Shown here: positions 1-10,869 of the stretch, piece by piece
Layout: every line of letters starts with the position of its first letter
Position numbering within the stretch: the stretch's first letter is position 1
Origin: Diphasiastrum complanatum
Taxonomy: Eukaryota > Streptophyta > Lycopodiopsida > Lycopodiales > Lycopodiaceae
Direction of reading: 5' to 3'
Assembly (NCBI GenBank): GCA_029204225.1
Contig: CM055095.1
Coordinates: 32,425,732-32,489,731, forward strand
DNA: 64,000 nucleotides
Position numbers and translations under genes: made by a program
Notes under the pieces: model-generated
Databases searched by the model: none
What the model was told of the DNA's origin: nothing
What the model saw: only the letters and a program-made list of their open reading frames with translations

Positions 1-2392
1 ACATCCATTTCTCTTCAACCAAGAGCAAAGGAGGAGCAAATTGCCTTGTTTCCTTTGTAGATGATTATACAAGATATCCTTGGATCTATATGTTGTCTTC
101 TAAAGCCATGGTTTATGATGTTTTCCTTACTTTCAAAGCTTATGTAGAAAAGCAGTTTTCTTTCAAGTTGAAAGCTTTGAGAAGTGATAGTGGAGATGAA
201 TACACCTCCAATAAGTTTAAAGACTTTTGTGAGAGAGAGGGAATACAAAGAGAATTTTCTTGTTCATATACTCCTCAAAAAAATGGAGTTGTTCAGAGGA
301 AAAATAGAACTTTGTGTGAATGTGCAAAAGCCATTAGGCTAGAGGCTTCTCTACCTAAAGAATTTTGGGGAGAAGCAGTTGCATGTGCAAATTATCTTTG
401 TAATAGGCTTCCTAATCTTGCAATAGAAAGAAGAACACCATTTGAGATGTTGTATAAGAAAAAGCCTAAGGTAGATCATCTTAGGATCTTTGGCTGTGTA
501 TGCTTTGTGCATGTACCTTTAGAGACTAGGAAGAAGGATGATCCTAGTGTTGTTAAAGGAATTTTTGTAGGATATGCATCTACTAAAAAAACATACAAAG
601 TATATCTTCCCTCTACTGACAAGAATGTTGTAAGTAGAGATGTGATCTTTCATGAAGATCAAAAGTTTAACTTGGATCTCAGCATAGATCAAGGGGTCTC
701 ATGCAAGGTCTACAATCATCAATCTTGATGCTGCTCAAGAAGTGGTGAGGCCGAGGCTTGAGGAGGAGCAACTTCAAGCACCCACACCAAGAAGATCTAC
801 AAGAGAAAGATCTGAGCCAAGAAGGCTCAAATATGATGAGGAAGGAAGGCAAGTGGAAGGTGAAACTTCCTATCATGTTCTCTTCATATCAGATGAAGAG
901 CCTAAAGATGTCCAAGAAGCACTTCAATTCGAGAACTGGGTTGAAGCAATGACCCAAGAGTTTGAAGCCTTGATGTCAAACAACACATGGGAGCTTGTGG
1001 AGCCACCAAACAACATGCATGCGATTGGATGTAAGTGGGTTTTTAGAATCAAGTATAATAATGATGGATCTATCAATAAATATAAAGCAAGACTTGACTA
1101 TCAAAAGTCTTGACTATGAAGACACCTTTGCACCAGTTGCAAAAATGGTAACAATCAGAATACTCATATCTCTTGCATGTTTCACAATTGGAGAATGTTT
1201 CAGCTTGATGTTTCTATTGCCTTTCTCAATGGTTACCTTGAGGAGGAGATTTACATGGAGCAACCTCCTAGTTTTGTGAAAGAAGGTGAAGAATCAAAAG
1301 TCTGTCTTTTGTTCAAAAGTCTCTATGGACTAAAACAAGCACCAAGGTCTTGGTATGAAAGGCTCAACTCCTATCTCATATCACTTGGATTTTGTCTTAG
1401 TGAATATGACCCCTCTTTGTATATTAAGTTTGTAGATAACTTTGTAATTATTCCTCTCATCTATGTAGATGATATCATTCTTTGTGGAAATAATGAGAAG
1501 CTAGTTGAAGAAACTAAGCATGCACTTGGTAGTGAGTTTAAGATGCAGGACTTAGGAGTTCTTCACTATATTTTAGGCCTTGAGATTGACTTTTGGAAAG
1601 GTCATGCCTTTATAACTCAAAGTAGATATGCACATGCTCAAGAAATTCCAAATGGAAAACTGTAAAGGCATAGATACACCAATGGAGCACATTGTAAAAG
1701 TTCCTATGAAAGATGATGAAAAATCCTTTGTGGACATCACTCTTTATAGGAGTCTTATTGGCTCACTTATATGGTTAATTGTGACTAGGCCTAATCTAAG
1801 CTTTAGTGTGCATAAGCTAAGTCAAAACATGCAGGATCCAAAGATATATCACTGGAAGTTGGCTAAAAGAATCTTGAGGTATATATCTTCTACCTTAGAC
1901 TATGGATTATTCTACAAAGGAGAAGATCTGACTTTGGTTGCTTTTTCAGATTCAGATTTTGTAGGATTCAGGTTGGATAGAAAATCCACAAGTGCTTACA
2001 CAATTTTTCTAGGAGGGAATCTAGTTTCTTGGCTATCAAAGAAGCAAGCAACTATAACCTTATCATCCTATGAAGCTGAGTACAGATATCTTACAACCAC
2101 AACAAAGGAGGTTTTATGGATCAAAAGGCTACTTTTGGAGCTAAAGTGTTATGGAGATGAAGACCTTACAATTATCAATAATGATAATATCTCGGCTCAG
2201 GCTCTTGCAAATAATCCTGTGTTCCATGCAAGGAGCAAACACATCGAGGTAGCTCATCCTTTTGTAAGAGAAAAGGTCATTGGGAGAGAGATCTTATTGG
2301 AGCATGTTGGATCTTCAAATTGTGTTGCAGATTTTCTCAAAAAGCCATTACTCAAGAATGTCTTTATCAAGATGAGTCTAATCTTGGCCTAA
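1..2392 (+). pseudogene. Decayed Ty1/copia pol (integrase, RT, RNase H)
   Basis: This is the 3' two-thirds of a copia polyprotein, entering the window inside the integrase. About 90-728 encodes the integrase core with an LRSDSGDEYTS motif and a C-terminal region containing FWGEA and RIFGC. From 742 the reverse transcriptase region follows (GCKWVFRIKYN near 1024, LYGLKQAPRSWY near 1321, IYVDDIILCG near 1459). The RNase H part (1628-2392) carries SDSDF, KSTSAY, SSYEAEY and HARSKHIE. The frame is broken at least three times: a stop near 726, a small deletion with frameshift near 1098 that removes the usual KGYAQ stretch, and a frame change near 1650. It resembles the pol of the intact element at 14828-18781 but is clearly more diverged. 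It is a dead element, with its 5' part outside the window. Confidence 0.93.
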
Positions 2393-2436
2393 TTTTAAAG
2401 TCTATGTTGGATAGGAACATATATTTTAAGGAGGAG

Positions 2437-2900
2437 TGTAAAGATTAGTAAAATAGTATCTTTCTATCTTGAGTTTTGGGGCCATGGCCATATTATTTCC
2501 ATTGTAAACTTTTTTTGTACATAAAGGTATGTGAATTGAGCACAAAACCTTCTAGAATAGGTCGAGTTTGAGTTAGGTAGATTCAAATTTAATGTCATGC
2601 GAAAGTTTAGATAACATGCAATGTCAATCAGTGTGCATGCTAGCCACATGCAATCAGTGCATGCAACATGCAAAGTGGTTTTTATGATATACACATGTCT
2701 AGGCAATTTTGAGAGTTGACATGCAGTACATGAAATATCCATGCATGCAGTTACACATGTGGATCCTTGGTAGTTGAGTTAACTGAGTTAAGTGGACTTT
2801 CCATGCAACTCCACTGACCACTTCTTCATCATTGCCTTCGTCATGCTTTACATCTTGTGCAAGTTGGTGAGTATTCCTGTGCTACTCCAGCTTTATTTAG
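2437..2900 (+). repeat. Putative 3' LTR of the decayed copia element (end not defined)
   Basis: A purine-rich tract (AAGGAGGAG, 2428-2436) follows the RNase H stop and is directly followed by TGTAAAGATT, the expected position of a 3' LTR. No second copy lies in the window, so the 3' end cannot be placed and 2900 is a nominal limit. The stretch holds several ATGCATGC-like and CATGCA words but no reading frame I recognise. Confidence 0.5.
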
Positions 2901-2920
2901 CTCCTTTCATGCCTGCTTAA

Positions 2921-3100
2921 TCCACTAACAACACTATTGCTGCTGTACAAGCCCTTCATCTAGCTTCTGAAGGTGATCTTCTTCTATTTGTGGAGGATCT
3001 TATATCTTATGTTGACTTGATGCTTGATCATGATTCTTTCTCTCAAGCCTTCCTTTGTAGTCCTCGTCTTACTATTGGCCCCTTTGGTTTGGTCTATGAG
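2921..3100 (+). pseudogene. Exon-like open stretch interrupted by element A1
   Basis: A frame is open from 2921 to the insertion point at 3100, encoding about 60 residues with a coding-like composition (for example FVEDLISYVDLML and FLCSPRLTIGPFGLVYE). Removing A1 and one target duplication, the same frame continues from 9537 for about 20 more codons (LMCNCFPPKDSTSGFF) before a stop. No ATG starts it, so it could be an internal exon, a captured gene fragment or chance. I do not recognise the protein. Confidence 0.3.
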
Positions 3101-3755
3101 TGTGAAAATTGTCAACATTTCCTAGCTAGTTTGAGGCCTAAATTGGCTAAAATCGTAAATAGTTTTGGTTCTGGAGTTTCACACGTGTGAACCAGGCCAC
3201 AATGTTTTTATTTACTGTATTTTTTCAGTATGATGAAGTGTCAAACTTCATACCCTTCAAAATGAGACCATTTTGATGTATTTTGGTCATATAAGCCATT
3301 TTTAGCTATTTTTCCTATATAGGGAATATCTAGGGTCAAGTACCTTCTAGAGAGAGGAGAGAGAGTCATCTTCCTCATCCATAAATAGTAGGGAAGTCGT
3401 GGAGAACAGGTTGGAGAAACCTTTTGTATGCTTCATTGAGATCAATAGATCATTGTCATTGTTTCTTCCTCCATTGAGAGCATTGTTGTGTGTATTGTCT
3501 TCAAGCTATTGTGTATGATCTTAGGTGCTTTCCAAAAGTGGTAGGCTGATGTATTATGGACTGTATAATGCTATTTTGGGCCGAACTTGATGTTTATGGA
3601 AGTTTCCATTTGTGATAAATGCTTTTTGATCAAGTTCTTTGCATTCTAGGTAGCATAGAATGTGTTGCCAATTCCTAGCTTATGTAGTTTGGAGTGCAAG
3701 CATTCAAGCCAATGATCTTGGAGTTTAGATCCACTTAGGATCTGTATTTTTCACA
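3101..3755 (+). repeat. 5' LTR of A1
   Basis: A 655-bp direct repeat of 8877-9531, beginning TGTGAAAATTGTC and ending ATTTTTCACA. It contains a TATA-like CTATATAG and drives the element if active. The target duplication ATGAG precedes it. Confidence 0.97.
3315..3322 (+). promoter_or_regulatory. TATA-like box in A1 LTR
   Basis: CTATATAG lies about 214 bp into the LTR and recurs at the same offset in the 3' LTR (9091-9098) and in both LTRs of the inverted copy. A second AT-rich candidate (CATAAATAGTAG) follows near 3380. The assignment as the U3 core promoter rests on position and sequence only. Confidence 0.4.
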
Positions 3756-3767
3756 TGGTATCAGAGC
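3756..3767 (+). other. Primer binding site (tRNA-iMet type) of A1
   Basis: TGGTATCAGAGC starts at the base after the 5' LTR. It is complementary to the 3' end of plant initiator-methionine tRNA, the standard primer for copia minus-strand synthesis. Confidence 0.93.
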
Positions 3768-4927
3768 TGGTTGGCTTCTATTTACAGTAAGTATTCCATT
3801 TTTGGTGATATTTGGATGTTTGATCAAGTTCTAGCATGATTTTGCATTGCTTTGTTGATCAAATCTTACTAACCTTTGTTTTGTGAGTTGAACTTGTGGA
3901 TCAAAAGCATATTTCAGGTCTATTGAAGATCAGAGGCTGAAAAGAAACTATTTTGGATCAGATCATAACACCTAATCATTTGTGATTGTGAGGCTTGTGC
4001 ATATTCAATACTAACAATGTTCTTTTCAATCCTATTGTTGACAATCTCCATTCTTGGATGAACACTCTCCTTAAGTGGATGAAACTTCTCCTTAAGTGGA
4101 TGACAAATGCTCTTTTGAGTGAGTTGTAATTCTCCTAAAGGCTGAGCAAAGCTCCCATTTGGATGAAAGATCCCCTTTTTTGGGTGAACATATTGTAAGC
4201 TCCATTGTGAAGAGCATATTGTAAAGATTGTCATCAATTTTGGCATAAATTTTGGTGTACTTTGTTGAGCATGTAAGTAACTCTCCTTATGTAATTTGAT
4301 TGGAGCATTTGCTGGAAGGTGTTAACCATTATGCAAGTGTGTTTTCAGGTTCTTAACAGGTTGAGGAACATTCTCATGTGAAGTGATCTTAGATCTACAT
4401 CTAAACACCAAGATTTGACAAGATAGTGAAGCTAGTCTTGTGATTCACTAAGTGTGCTCATTCATTCACCTCTAAATCTTGTATTTATCACTTGCTGGAG
4501 TTTATAAACTTTTAGAAGTGTGGTTTACATGTGGTTTTACAGGTTGAATCAATATCTTAGTGTGTTGATCATATGTTGATCAAGTTTGTTCATTACTAGG
4601 TAATCTTGGCATCCTAGTTTTGGGTATTTTCTAAGAATGCAAGTAACTCTTCACACCATAACTTGATTTGGTCACTTGCTGGAAAGTTTGAGAGCTTAAG
4701 CAAGAGTGTGTTCAGGTTGGTTTGATTTTGTAATCCATTCTTAGTGTGTGCAAAGTGTTGCATGTGTTTCAATCTTCCTTTCTATGCTTGGAAACCATCT
4801 AGGTTCAAGATAGAAGTGTTTTAGGGTCCTAAATCTTCATAGATCTCTTTATCTATCATTTGTTGAGAGAAAAGTGAGTGCTAAGTGCTTTAGGACAGAA
4901 CCTAAAAGTTGAAGAAACATTAGAATC
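3768..4927 (+). other. Untranslated leader of A1
   Basis: About 1.16 kb separates the primer site from the gag ATG with no sense-strand frame of note. It contains a degenerate tandem of ~24 bp (TTAAGTGGATGA... near 4050-4110). It also has an antisense open stretch, 3920-4246, kept open in the inverted copy at 19463-19789. Packaging signals may lie here but cannot be read directly. Confidence 0.7.
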
Positions 4928-7900
4928 ATGGCTTCCAATGGTGGGATCATGCTAGAGTCTAGTGAAAGGTTGAGTTCATCAAACTACTCTACTTGGAAAG
5001 TGAGGATGGAGTCCTTACTTGAGTTGAATGAACTCATGGACATAGTTGCAGAAATTGAAGAGAGACCTCTCACACTTCAAGAGCAACAAAGGTTTGATAA
5101 GAAGGCCAAAAGGGCTCTTCATATCATTAAAATGAATGTTACAAATGAACTTCTCAAGGAAGTTGGAAAGTGTCAAAGTGCAAGTGAGGCATGGAATGCC
5201 TTAAAGAAGCTCTTTGAATCAAAGTCCACATCTAGGGTATTGACCCTAAGGAGACAAATATTTTCTAGTAGGCAAAGAGAGGGTGAAAGTGCTCATGCAT
5301 TTATCTTGAGAGTTAAGTCCCTAAGTGATGATTTAGCATGCATTGATGAGAACATAAAAGATGGTGAAATAGTCCAAGTTATGTTGAATGGTTTGCTAAA
5401 TGAACATGCTAACCTTGTGCAAAGTTTTGCCATTCAAAGAGTCTTGCCAAGTGTGGTTGACTTGCAAGAAATCTTATTGGCTGAAGAACATAGGTTGCAA
5501 TCAAAGCTTGATGGTGCATCCTTGCAAGGTGGAGGTGAAGAGGCTTTCTTCACAAAAGGCAAATTCAAGGGCAAAGGTAAAGGCAAAGGGAAATGGTCCA
5601 AAGGTGGTAACTTTGATCATGATGATCACTCTTCCTCTTCCTCTTCTACTAAGAACAATAAGTCAAAGTTCAAGTGCTTTTATTGTGGGATAAAAGGTCA
5701 TTTTGCAAATGAATGTTATAAGAAGAAAAGAGAGCAAGGAGAGAGGCAAGGAAATCTTACAATAGATGAGGAAGAACATAACACATGTGAATCACTTGTT
5801 ATGACTTCAAGTTTGTTAGCCAACATAGATGATAATGATCCTTGGTGGATTGATAGTGGAGCCTCATCTCACATGACAAGACATAAGGAATACTTTACAT
5901 CCTTATTGTCTTATGAGGGAGAAGGTAACATCATCTACACTGCAAATGATGGTCAATGTGACATCAAAGGCATAGGCACTATTCCTATTTCCCTTTCAAC
6001 AAATAGGAAAGCAAATCTTGAAAATGTCTTGTATATTCCTTCAATCACTAAGAATTTGCTTAGTGTAAGTCAAATGATTGACAAAGGACTTGATGTGGAG
6101 TTCATTGGAGATGCATGTTTGATAAGTAAATGTGGATCCTTGATTGCTCAAGGTAGGAGGCATGGTAAACTTTTCAAGCTTGATGCATGTGTGATCTCTA
6201 ATCATGAAGGATGTATGGCTAGGGAGCAATTGACAAACCAAGAAGTTTGGCACAAGAGGTTGGGCCATCCCAACTTCAAATCTTTGGAGGTAATGGCAAA
6301 GAAAGAGCTTGTTCTTGGTCTCCCTAAAAGTCTTGTTGCAAACAATAGTGTTTGTGAACATTGTGCCTTGTCCAAATCTCATAGACTTGCTTATTCTAGA
6401 TCTACTTCTAGATCTAAAGAAGCTTTTCAACTTGTGCATTCTGATATTCATTCTTCTAGTACAACTAGCAATGGTGGGGCAAAGATGTATGCAACTTTCA
6501 TTGATGACTTTAGTAGGTATACTTGGATCTATCTTCTTAAAAGTAAGGATGAAGTGTTTGCTGCATTTGTCAAGTTCAAGAATGAAATGGAAAACCAATT
6601 CAATACAAAGATCAAATGCTTAAGATCTGATAATGGAGGGGAATACACCTCAAATAGGTTCAAAGACTTTTGTATAGCACATGGGATTAAGAGGGAGATG
6701 TCTAGTCCTAGGACTCCACAACAGAATGGAGTGGCCGAGAGGAAGAATAGAACCCTTTGTGAATGTGCCAAGGCAATGAGACTACATGCTAATCTTGCTA
6801 AGTCTTTTTGGGGGGAAGCTTTAGCATGTGCTAACTATCTATGTAATAGATGGACAAGTGCTTCCTTGGATGGTAAAACTCCTCATGAGGTTCTTTATGG
6901 TAGAAGGCCGAGTGTCAAGCATTGTAGGATCTTTGGATGTACATGTTTTGTCAATATCACACTTGATGATAGAACTAAAGAAGATCCTTCATCAAAGAAG
7001 GGTGTGTTTGTTGGCTATAGTGAAGTAAGCAAGGCTTACAAAGTGTACATTCCTTCTACAAAGAAAGTTGTCATAAGTAGGGATGTCATCTTTCATGAAG
7101 AGAATGTTTCCAATGTTGTTGATGTTGATGTTGATGTGCCTACTAATCATCATGATGTGCAAGATGTCTTGGATGAAGATGGAGATGCCACTCCAAAGCA
7201 AACTTCAAGGAAGACTCAAAGGCAAAGGGCTAAGCCATCAAGGCTAACCTATGATGAAAAAGGAAAGCAAGTGGTGGACAACTCTAACTTTGCTTTTCTT
7301 ACCTCTTTTGATGAACCAACTTGTGTAGGTGAAGCAATTCAAAAGAAGGAATGGATCCAAGCCATGGATCATGAGCATCAAGCACTCATCAAAAGCAACA
7401 CATGGAGGTTGGTAAAGCTTCCAAAGGACAAGAAGGCACTTGGTTGTAAGTGGATCTTCAAGATCAAGACAAATCAAGATGGATCAATCAACAAGTACAA
7501 GGCAAGGTTGGTGGCAAAGGGGTATGCTCAAGAATATGGTATTGACTATGATGAGACCTTTGCACCCGTGGCAAAGATGGTAACTATTCGAATCCTAATC
7601 TCTCTTGCAACTCTTTATGATTGGGATATGTGGCAAATGGATGTTACTAATGCCTTCTTGAATGGTGATCTTGAAGAAGATATTTACATGGAGCAACCCG
7701 AGGGCTATGTTTCACATGATGAGCCTAATCATGTGTGCTATCTCCAAAAGAGTTTGTATGGGCTAAAGCAAGCACCAAGGAGTTGGTATGCTAAGCTCAA
7801 TTCCTTCTTACTTTCTCAAAACTTTGTTATGAGTGAGTATGATCATTCTCTCTACTTTAGATTGAATGAAAATGATATCACTTTACTTTTGATCTATGTT

Positions 7901-8881
7901 GATGACATTATCTTAAGTGGTGGTAACAATCTAGATATAGATGAAATCAAGATGGCACTCAAAAGAGAGTTTGAAATTCAAGATCTTGGTAAACTTCATT
8001 ATATCTTAGGAATAGAGATTATTAGAACTTCTAAATCTACATTCATATGTCAAGAAAAGTATGTTAACTCTATTCTAAAAAGGTTTCATATGGAAGATTG
8101 TAAAGTTGTTTCTACTCCTATGGAATCAAATGTAAAGCTAACTACAAGAAGTAATGAAAGATCCTTCAAGGACATTACTCTCTATAGAAAGCTAATAGGA
8201 TCTCTTATATGGTTAACCATCACAAGACCTGATCTAAGCTTTGTGGTTGGTAAACTAAGTCAATTTATGCAAGATCCTAGTGAGGCTCATTGGAAGCTAG
8301 GAAAGAGAGTACTTAGATACATCTCGGGATCTAGAGATTTTGGCATCTTGTATGGAGGTACTACACCTAACCTTTGTGGATTTTCAGATTCAGATTTTGC
8401 AGGTGATCAAATGGATAGGAAGTCAACAAGTGCCTTTGCAATCTATCTTGGAGATGGAGTGGTCTCATGGCTATCAAAGAAGCAACCAACTATCTCTCTA
8501 TCTTCCACCGAAGCCGAGTACAAGGCGTTAACAACATGAACCAAGGAGATTCTTTGGATCAAGAGGATGTTATTGGATCTTCACTTGCTGGAACCAGAGA
8601 AGACTCCAATCATACTTTGTGATAACCTTTCAGCCCAAAGCTTGGCAAGCAATCCTGTTTTTCATGCAAGGAGCAAGCACATTGAGATTGCTCACCATTT
8701 TGCGAGAGATCAAGTCATTGCCAAAGAGGTGGAGCTTCAACATGTCTCTTCAAAGGAGTGTGTGGCTGATATCTTCACCAAACCATTGGGAAAGGACCTA
8801 TATTTAATGCATAGATCTAATCTTGGAATGTGCTCAAAGACTATGTTGAAACTAGCATCCAATGTTGAAGAGGGAGTGTGA
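4928..8881 (+). pseudogene. copia gag-pol of A1 with one nonsense codon
   Basis: The gene would encode a 1317-residue polyprotein but has TGA at 8537-8539 (codon 1204), where the inverted copy has TGC. Domains by residue: UBN2-type Gag about 15-200; CCHC zinc knuckle CFYCGIKGHFANEC 250-263; aspartic protease DSGA 309-312; GAG-pre-integrase HKRLGHPNF about 441; integrase D506, D568, E604 (DD35E); reverse transcriptase with YVDD 990-993; RNase H from about 1130. The stop falls after TEAEYKALTT, so the third part of RNase H, including CDNLSAQSL and the HARSKHIE motif, is lost. The first ATG after the leader is used, in the MASNGGIMLE context shared with the inverted copy. The other residue differences from the intact copy that I see are G/R in the basic Gag tract, L/I in KKALGCK and A/V in HHFARD. 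Confidence 0.95.
8867..8876 (+). other. Polypurine tract of A1
   Basis: GAAGAGGGAG lies directly against the 3' LTR and would prime plus-strand synthesis. It also encodes the last residues of the polyprotein (EEGV), so coding and cis signal overlap. Confidence 0.85.
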
Positions 8882-9531
8882 AAATTGTCAACATTTCCTA
8901 GCTAGTTTGAGGCCTAAATTGGCTAAAATTGTAAATAGTTTTGGTTCTGGAGTTTCACACGTGTGAACCAGGCCACAATGTTTTTATTTACTGTATTTTT
9001 TCAGTATGATGAAGTGTCAAACTTCATACCCTTCAAAATGAGACCATTTTGATGTATTTTGGTCATATAAGCCATTTTTAGCTATTTTTCCTATATAGGG
9101 AATATCTAGGGTCAAGTACCTTCTAGAGAGAGGAGAGAGAGTCATCTTCCTCATCCATAAATAGTAGGGAAGTCGTGGAGAACAGGTTGGAGAAACCTTT
9201 TGTATGCTTCATTGAGATCAATAGATCATTGTCATTGTTTCTTCCTCCATTGAGAGCATTGTTGTGTGTATTGTCTTCAAGCTATTGTGTATGATCTTAG
9301 GTGCTTTCCAAAAGTGGTAGGCTGATGTATTATGGACTGTATAATGCTATTTTGGGCCGCACTTGATGTTTATGGAAGTTTCCATTTGTGATAAATGCTT
9401 TTTGATCAAGTTCTTTGCATTCTAGGTAGCATAGAATGTGTTGCCAATTCCTAGCTTATGTAGTTTGGAGTGCAAGCATTCAAGCCAATGATCTTGGAGT
9501 TTAGATCCACTTAGGATCTGTATTTTTCACA
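8877..9531 (+). repeat. 3' LTR of A1
   Basis: A 655-bp LTR colinear with 3101-3755. Its first five bases, TGTGA, include the stop codon of the gag-pol frame (8879-8881). It is followed by the target duplication ATGAG. Confidence 0.97.
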
Positions 9532-9536
9532 ATGAG

Positions 9537-10700
9537 CTCATGTGTAATTGTTTTCCACCTAAGGATTCTACTAGCGGCTTTTTTCAACTCTTTTAGGTTT
9601 GCTGATATAGCACTTCTGATCATATAGCCTCGTCCATTGATCATCATTTAGTTGATTTGCATCTAATTGCGTCCTATTGTTGTGTACACATAAGATGAAA
9701 ACTAAAAAATATATTCTAATTTTCAGAGAGAATATTCTAGATTCTCCATTGCGATTTCAACATGTGTGATCGTCCAAAAAACAAAGATCAGTAATGTGAA
9801 AAGTATGAAGACTCAAATTTGATCCAAATACTCAAACACAACGGACAATGGCCTAAGCAAAAACTTTGCTACTCCCAAAGGTTGAGTAAACACTTCTCTG
9901 CTGCACAAAAGCCACACAAGAATGCCAAGATCACTATCACAAGATGCACTGCTTTTGCTACTTGAATGCAACTCCAAACACTGTTATACACCAAAAACTT
10001 CATCGACGGAATTTTACTAGCACAGATTGCGAGAATAGAAGATCGCCTTCTCTGAACGGAGTGGCATTTCAAGAAGCATAAGTTATGGAAGGAGTCCCTT
10101 GACCTTTCATTTGCCTTCTCTCTTCTCATTGGCATGGAAGGGGAGGGGAGGGGAATTAATTTCCATCTATAAGAGAGGGTTAGGCTACCCATTGGACATG
10201 ATTTCTGGAGAAATGTTCGCTTCTACTCTTGTGTGTTAAGACTAGTGTAGAGAGCACTCTTGTTGTGGAGCAATCTCTTGAGAGGATGACTATCTTTGGT
10301 ATGGGACATAGGTAGTGATAGGATTTTGAGAATGCTTGTGCTTGTGATGGTGAACTAGTGAATGCAAATGGTGTAGCAAGGGGATGCTAGATTGGCATGA
10401 ATGCTAGCTTGCATTAGCATGAATCTAGGGTCGTGAAATTCCTGAGGCCACTTTATTATATACTTCTGAAGGACCTTTGGAGCACAAGAGGAGAGGAGGT
10501 CATTGGAAGCTTGGAGCTTGGGCAGCCATCCACAAGAGGAGCTTGAAGACATTGGCATTGCTTGGATCAAGGAGGAGCACAATTGCTTGGAGCTTGGAGA
10601 CACCTTGGAGCAAGGATGATTCTTGGAGGACACTTTGAAGACCTTGGAAGGCACCAATCTTACGCTGGGAGGTTGGCCTCTCTTCATTTGTAAAACACAT
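9537..10700. other. Unassigned spacer
   Basis: After about 20 further codons of the frame that precedes A1, I see no gene. Around 10490-10660 the sequence is rich in short GGAGCTTGGA/CTTGGAG words, a degenerate low-complexity tract. Open frames here on either strand are short and show no family motif. Confidence 0.6.
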
Positions 10701-10722
10701 CAATCAATCTTAGACTCTGCTT

Positions 10723-10815
10723 GAGCATATGGCAACAATAGGTTCAGTCATCGAAGATTTGGATTTTGTCATGACCTTATTGTCTAGCCTGATGCCTCTC
10801 AAGATTTGTAAGAAG
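10723..10815 (+). pseudogene. copia gag scrap
   Basis: The translation ATIGSVIEDLDFVMTLLSSL resembles the gag segment AAIGSVIENSDAVM of the C-family element at 57041-57523 (UBN2-type Gag). The match covers only about 30 codons and decays after the LLSSL motif. It is a fragment without neighbours from the same element. Confidence 0.6.
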
Positions 10816-10869
10816 CCACATCTCATGATAGGTCAGTTTCTTCACCAACTACCTATCAGGCTCCATATA

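Larger units (their letters stand above)
3101..9531 (+). mobile_element. Complete Ty1/copia LTR retrotransposon A1
   Basis: The element is 6431 bp with two 655-bp direct LTRs (TG...CA), a tRNA-iMet-type primer site directly after the 5' LTR, a ~1.2 kb leader, one gag-pol frame in copia order (integrase before reverse transcriptase) and a polypurine tract at the 3' LTR. It is flanked by the 5-bp target duplication ATGAG (3096-3100 and 9532-9536). The two LTRs align without gaps and I see two substitutions (3154 C versus 8930 T; 3584 A versus 9360 C), so the insertion is recent. It is the same length as the inverted copy at 14178-20608. One in-frame TGA disables its RNase H. Confidence 0.97.

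Noticed and set aside
6041-6598. 185-codon minus-strand frame inside A1 (and its twin in A2)
   Set aside because: Antisense shadow of the integrase region; conservation follows from the near identity of the two elements.
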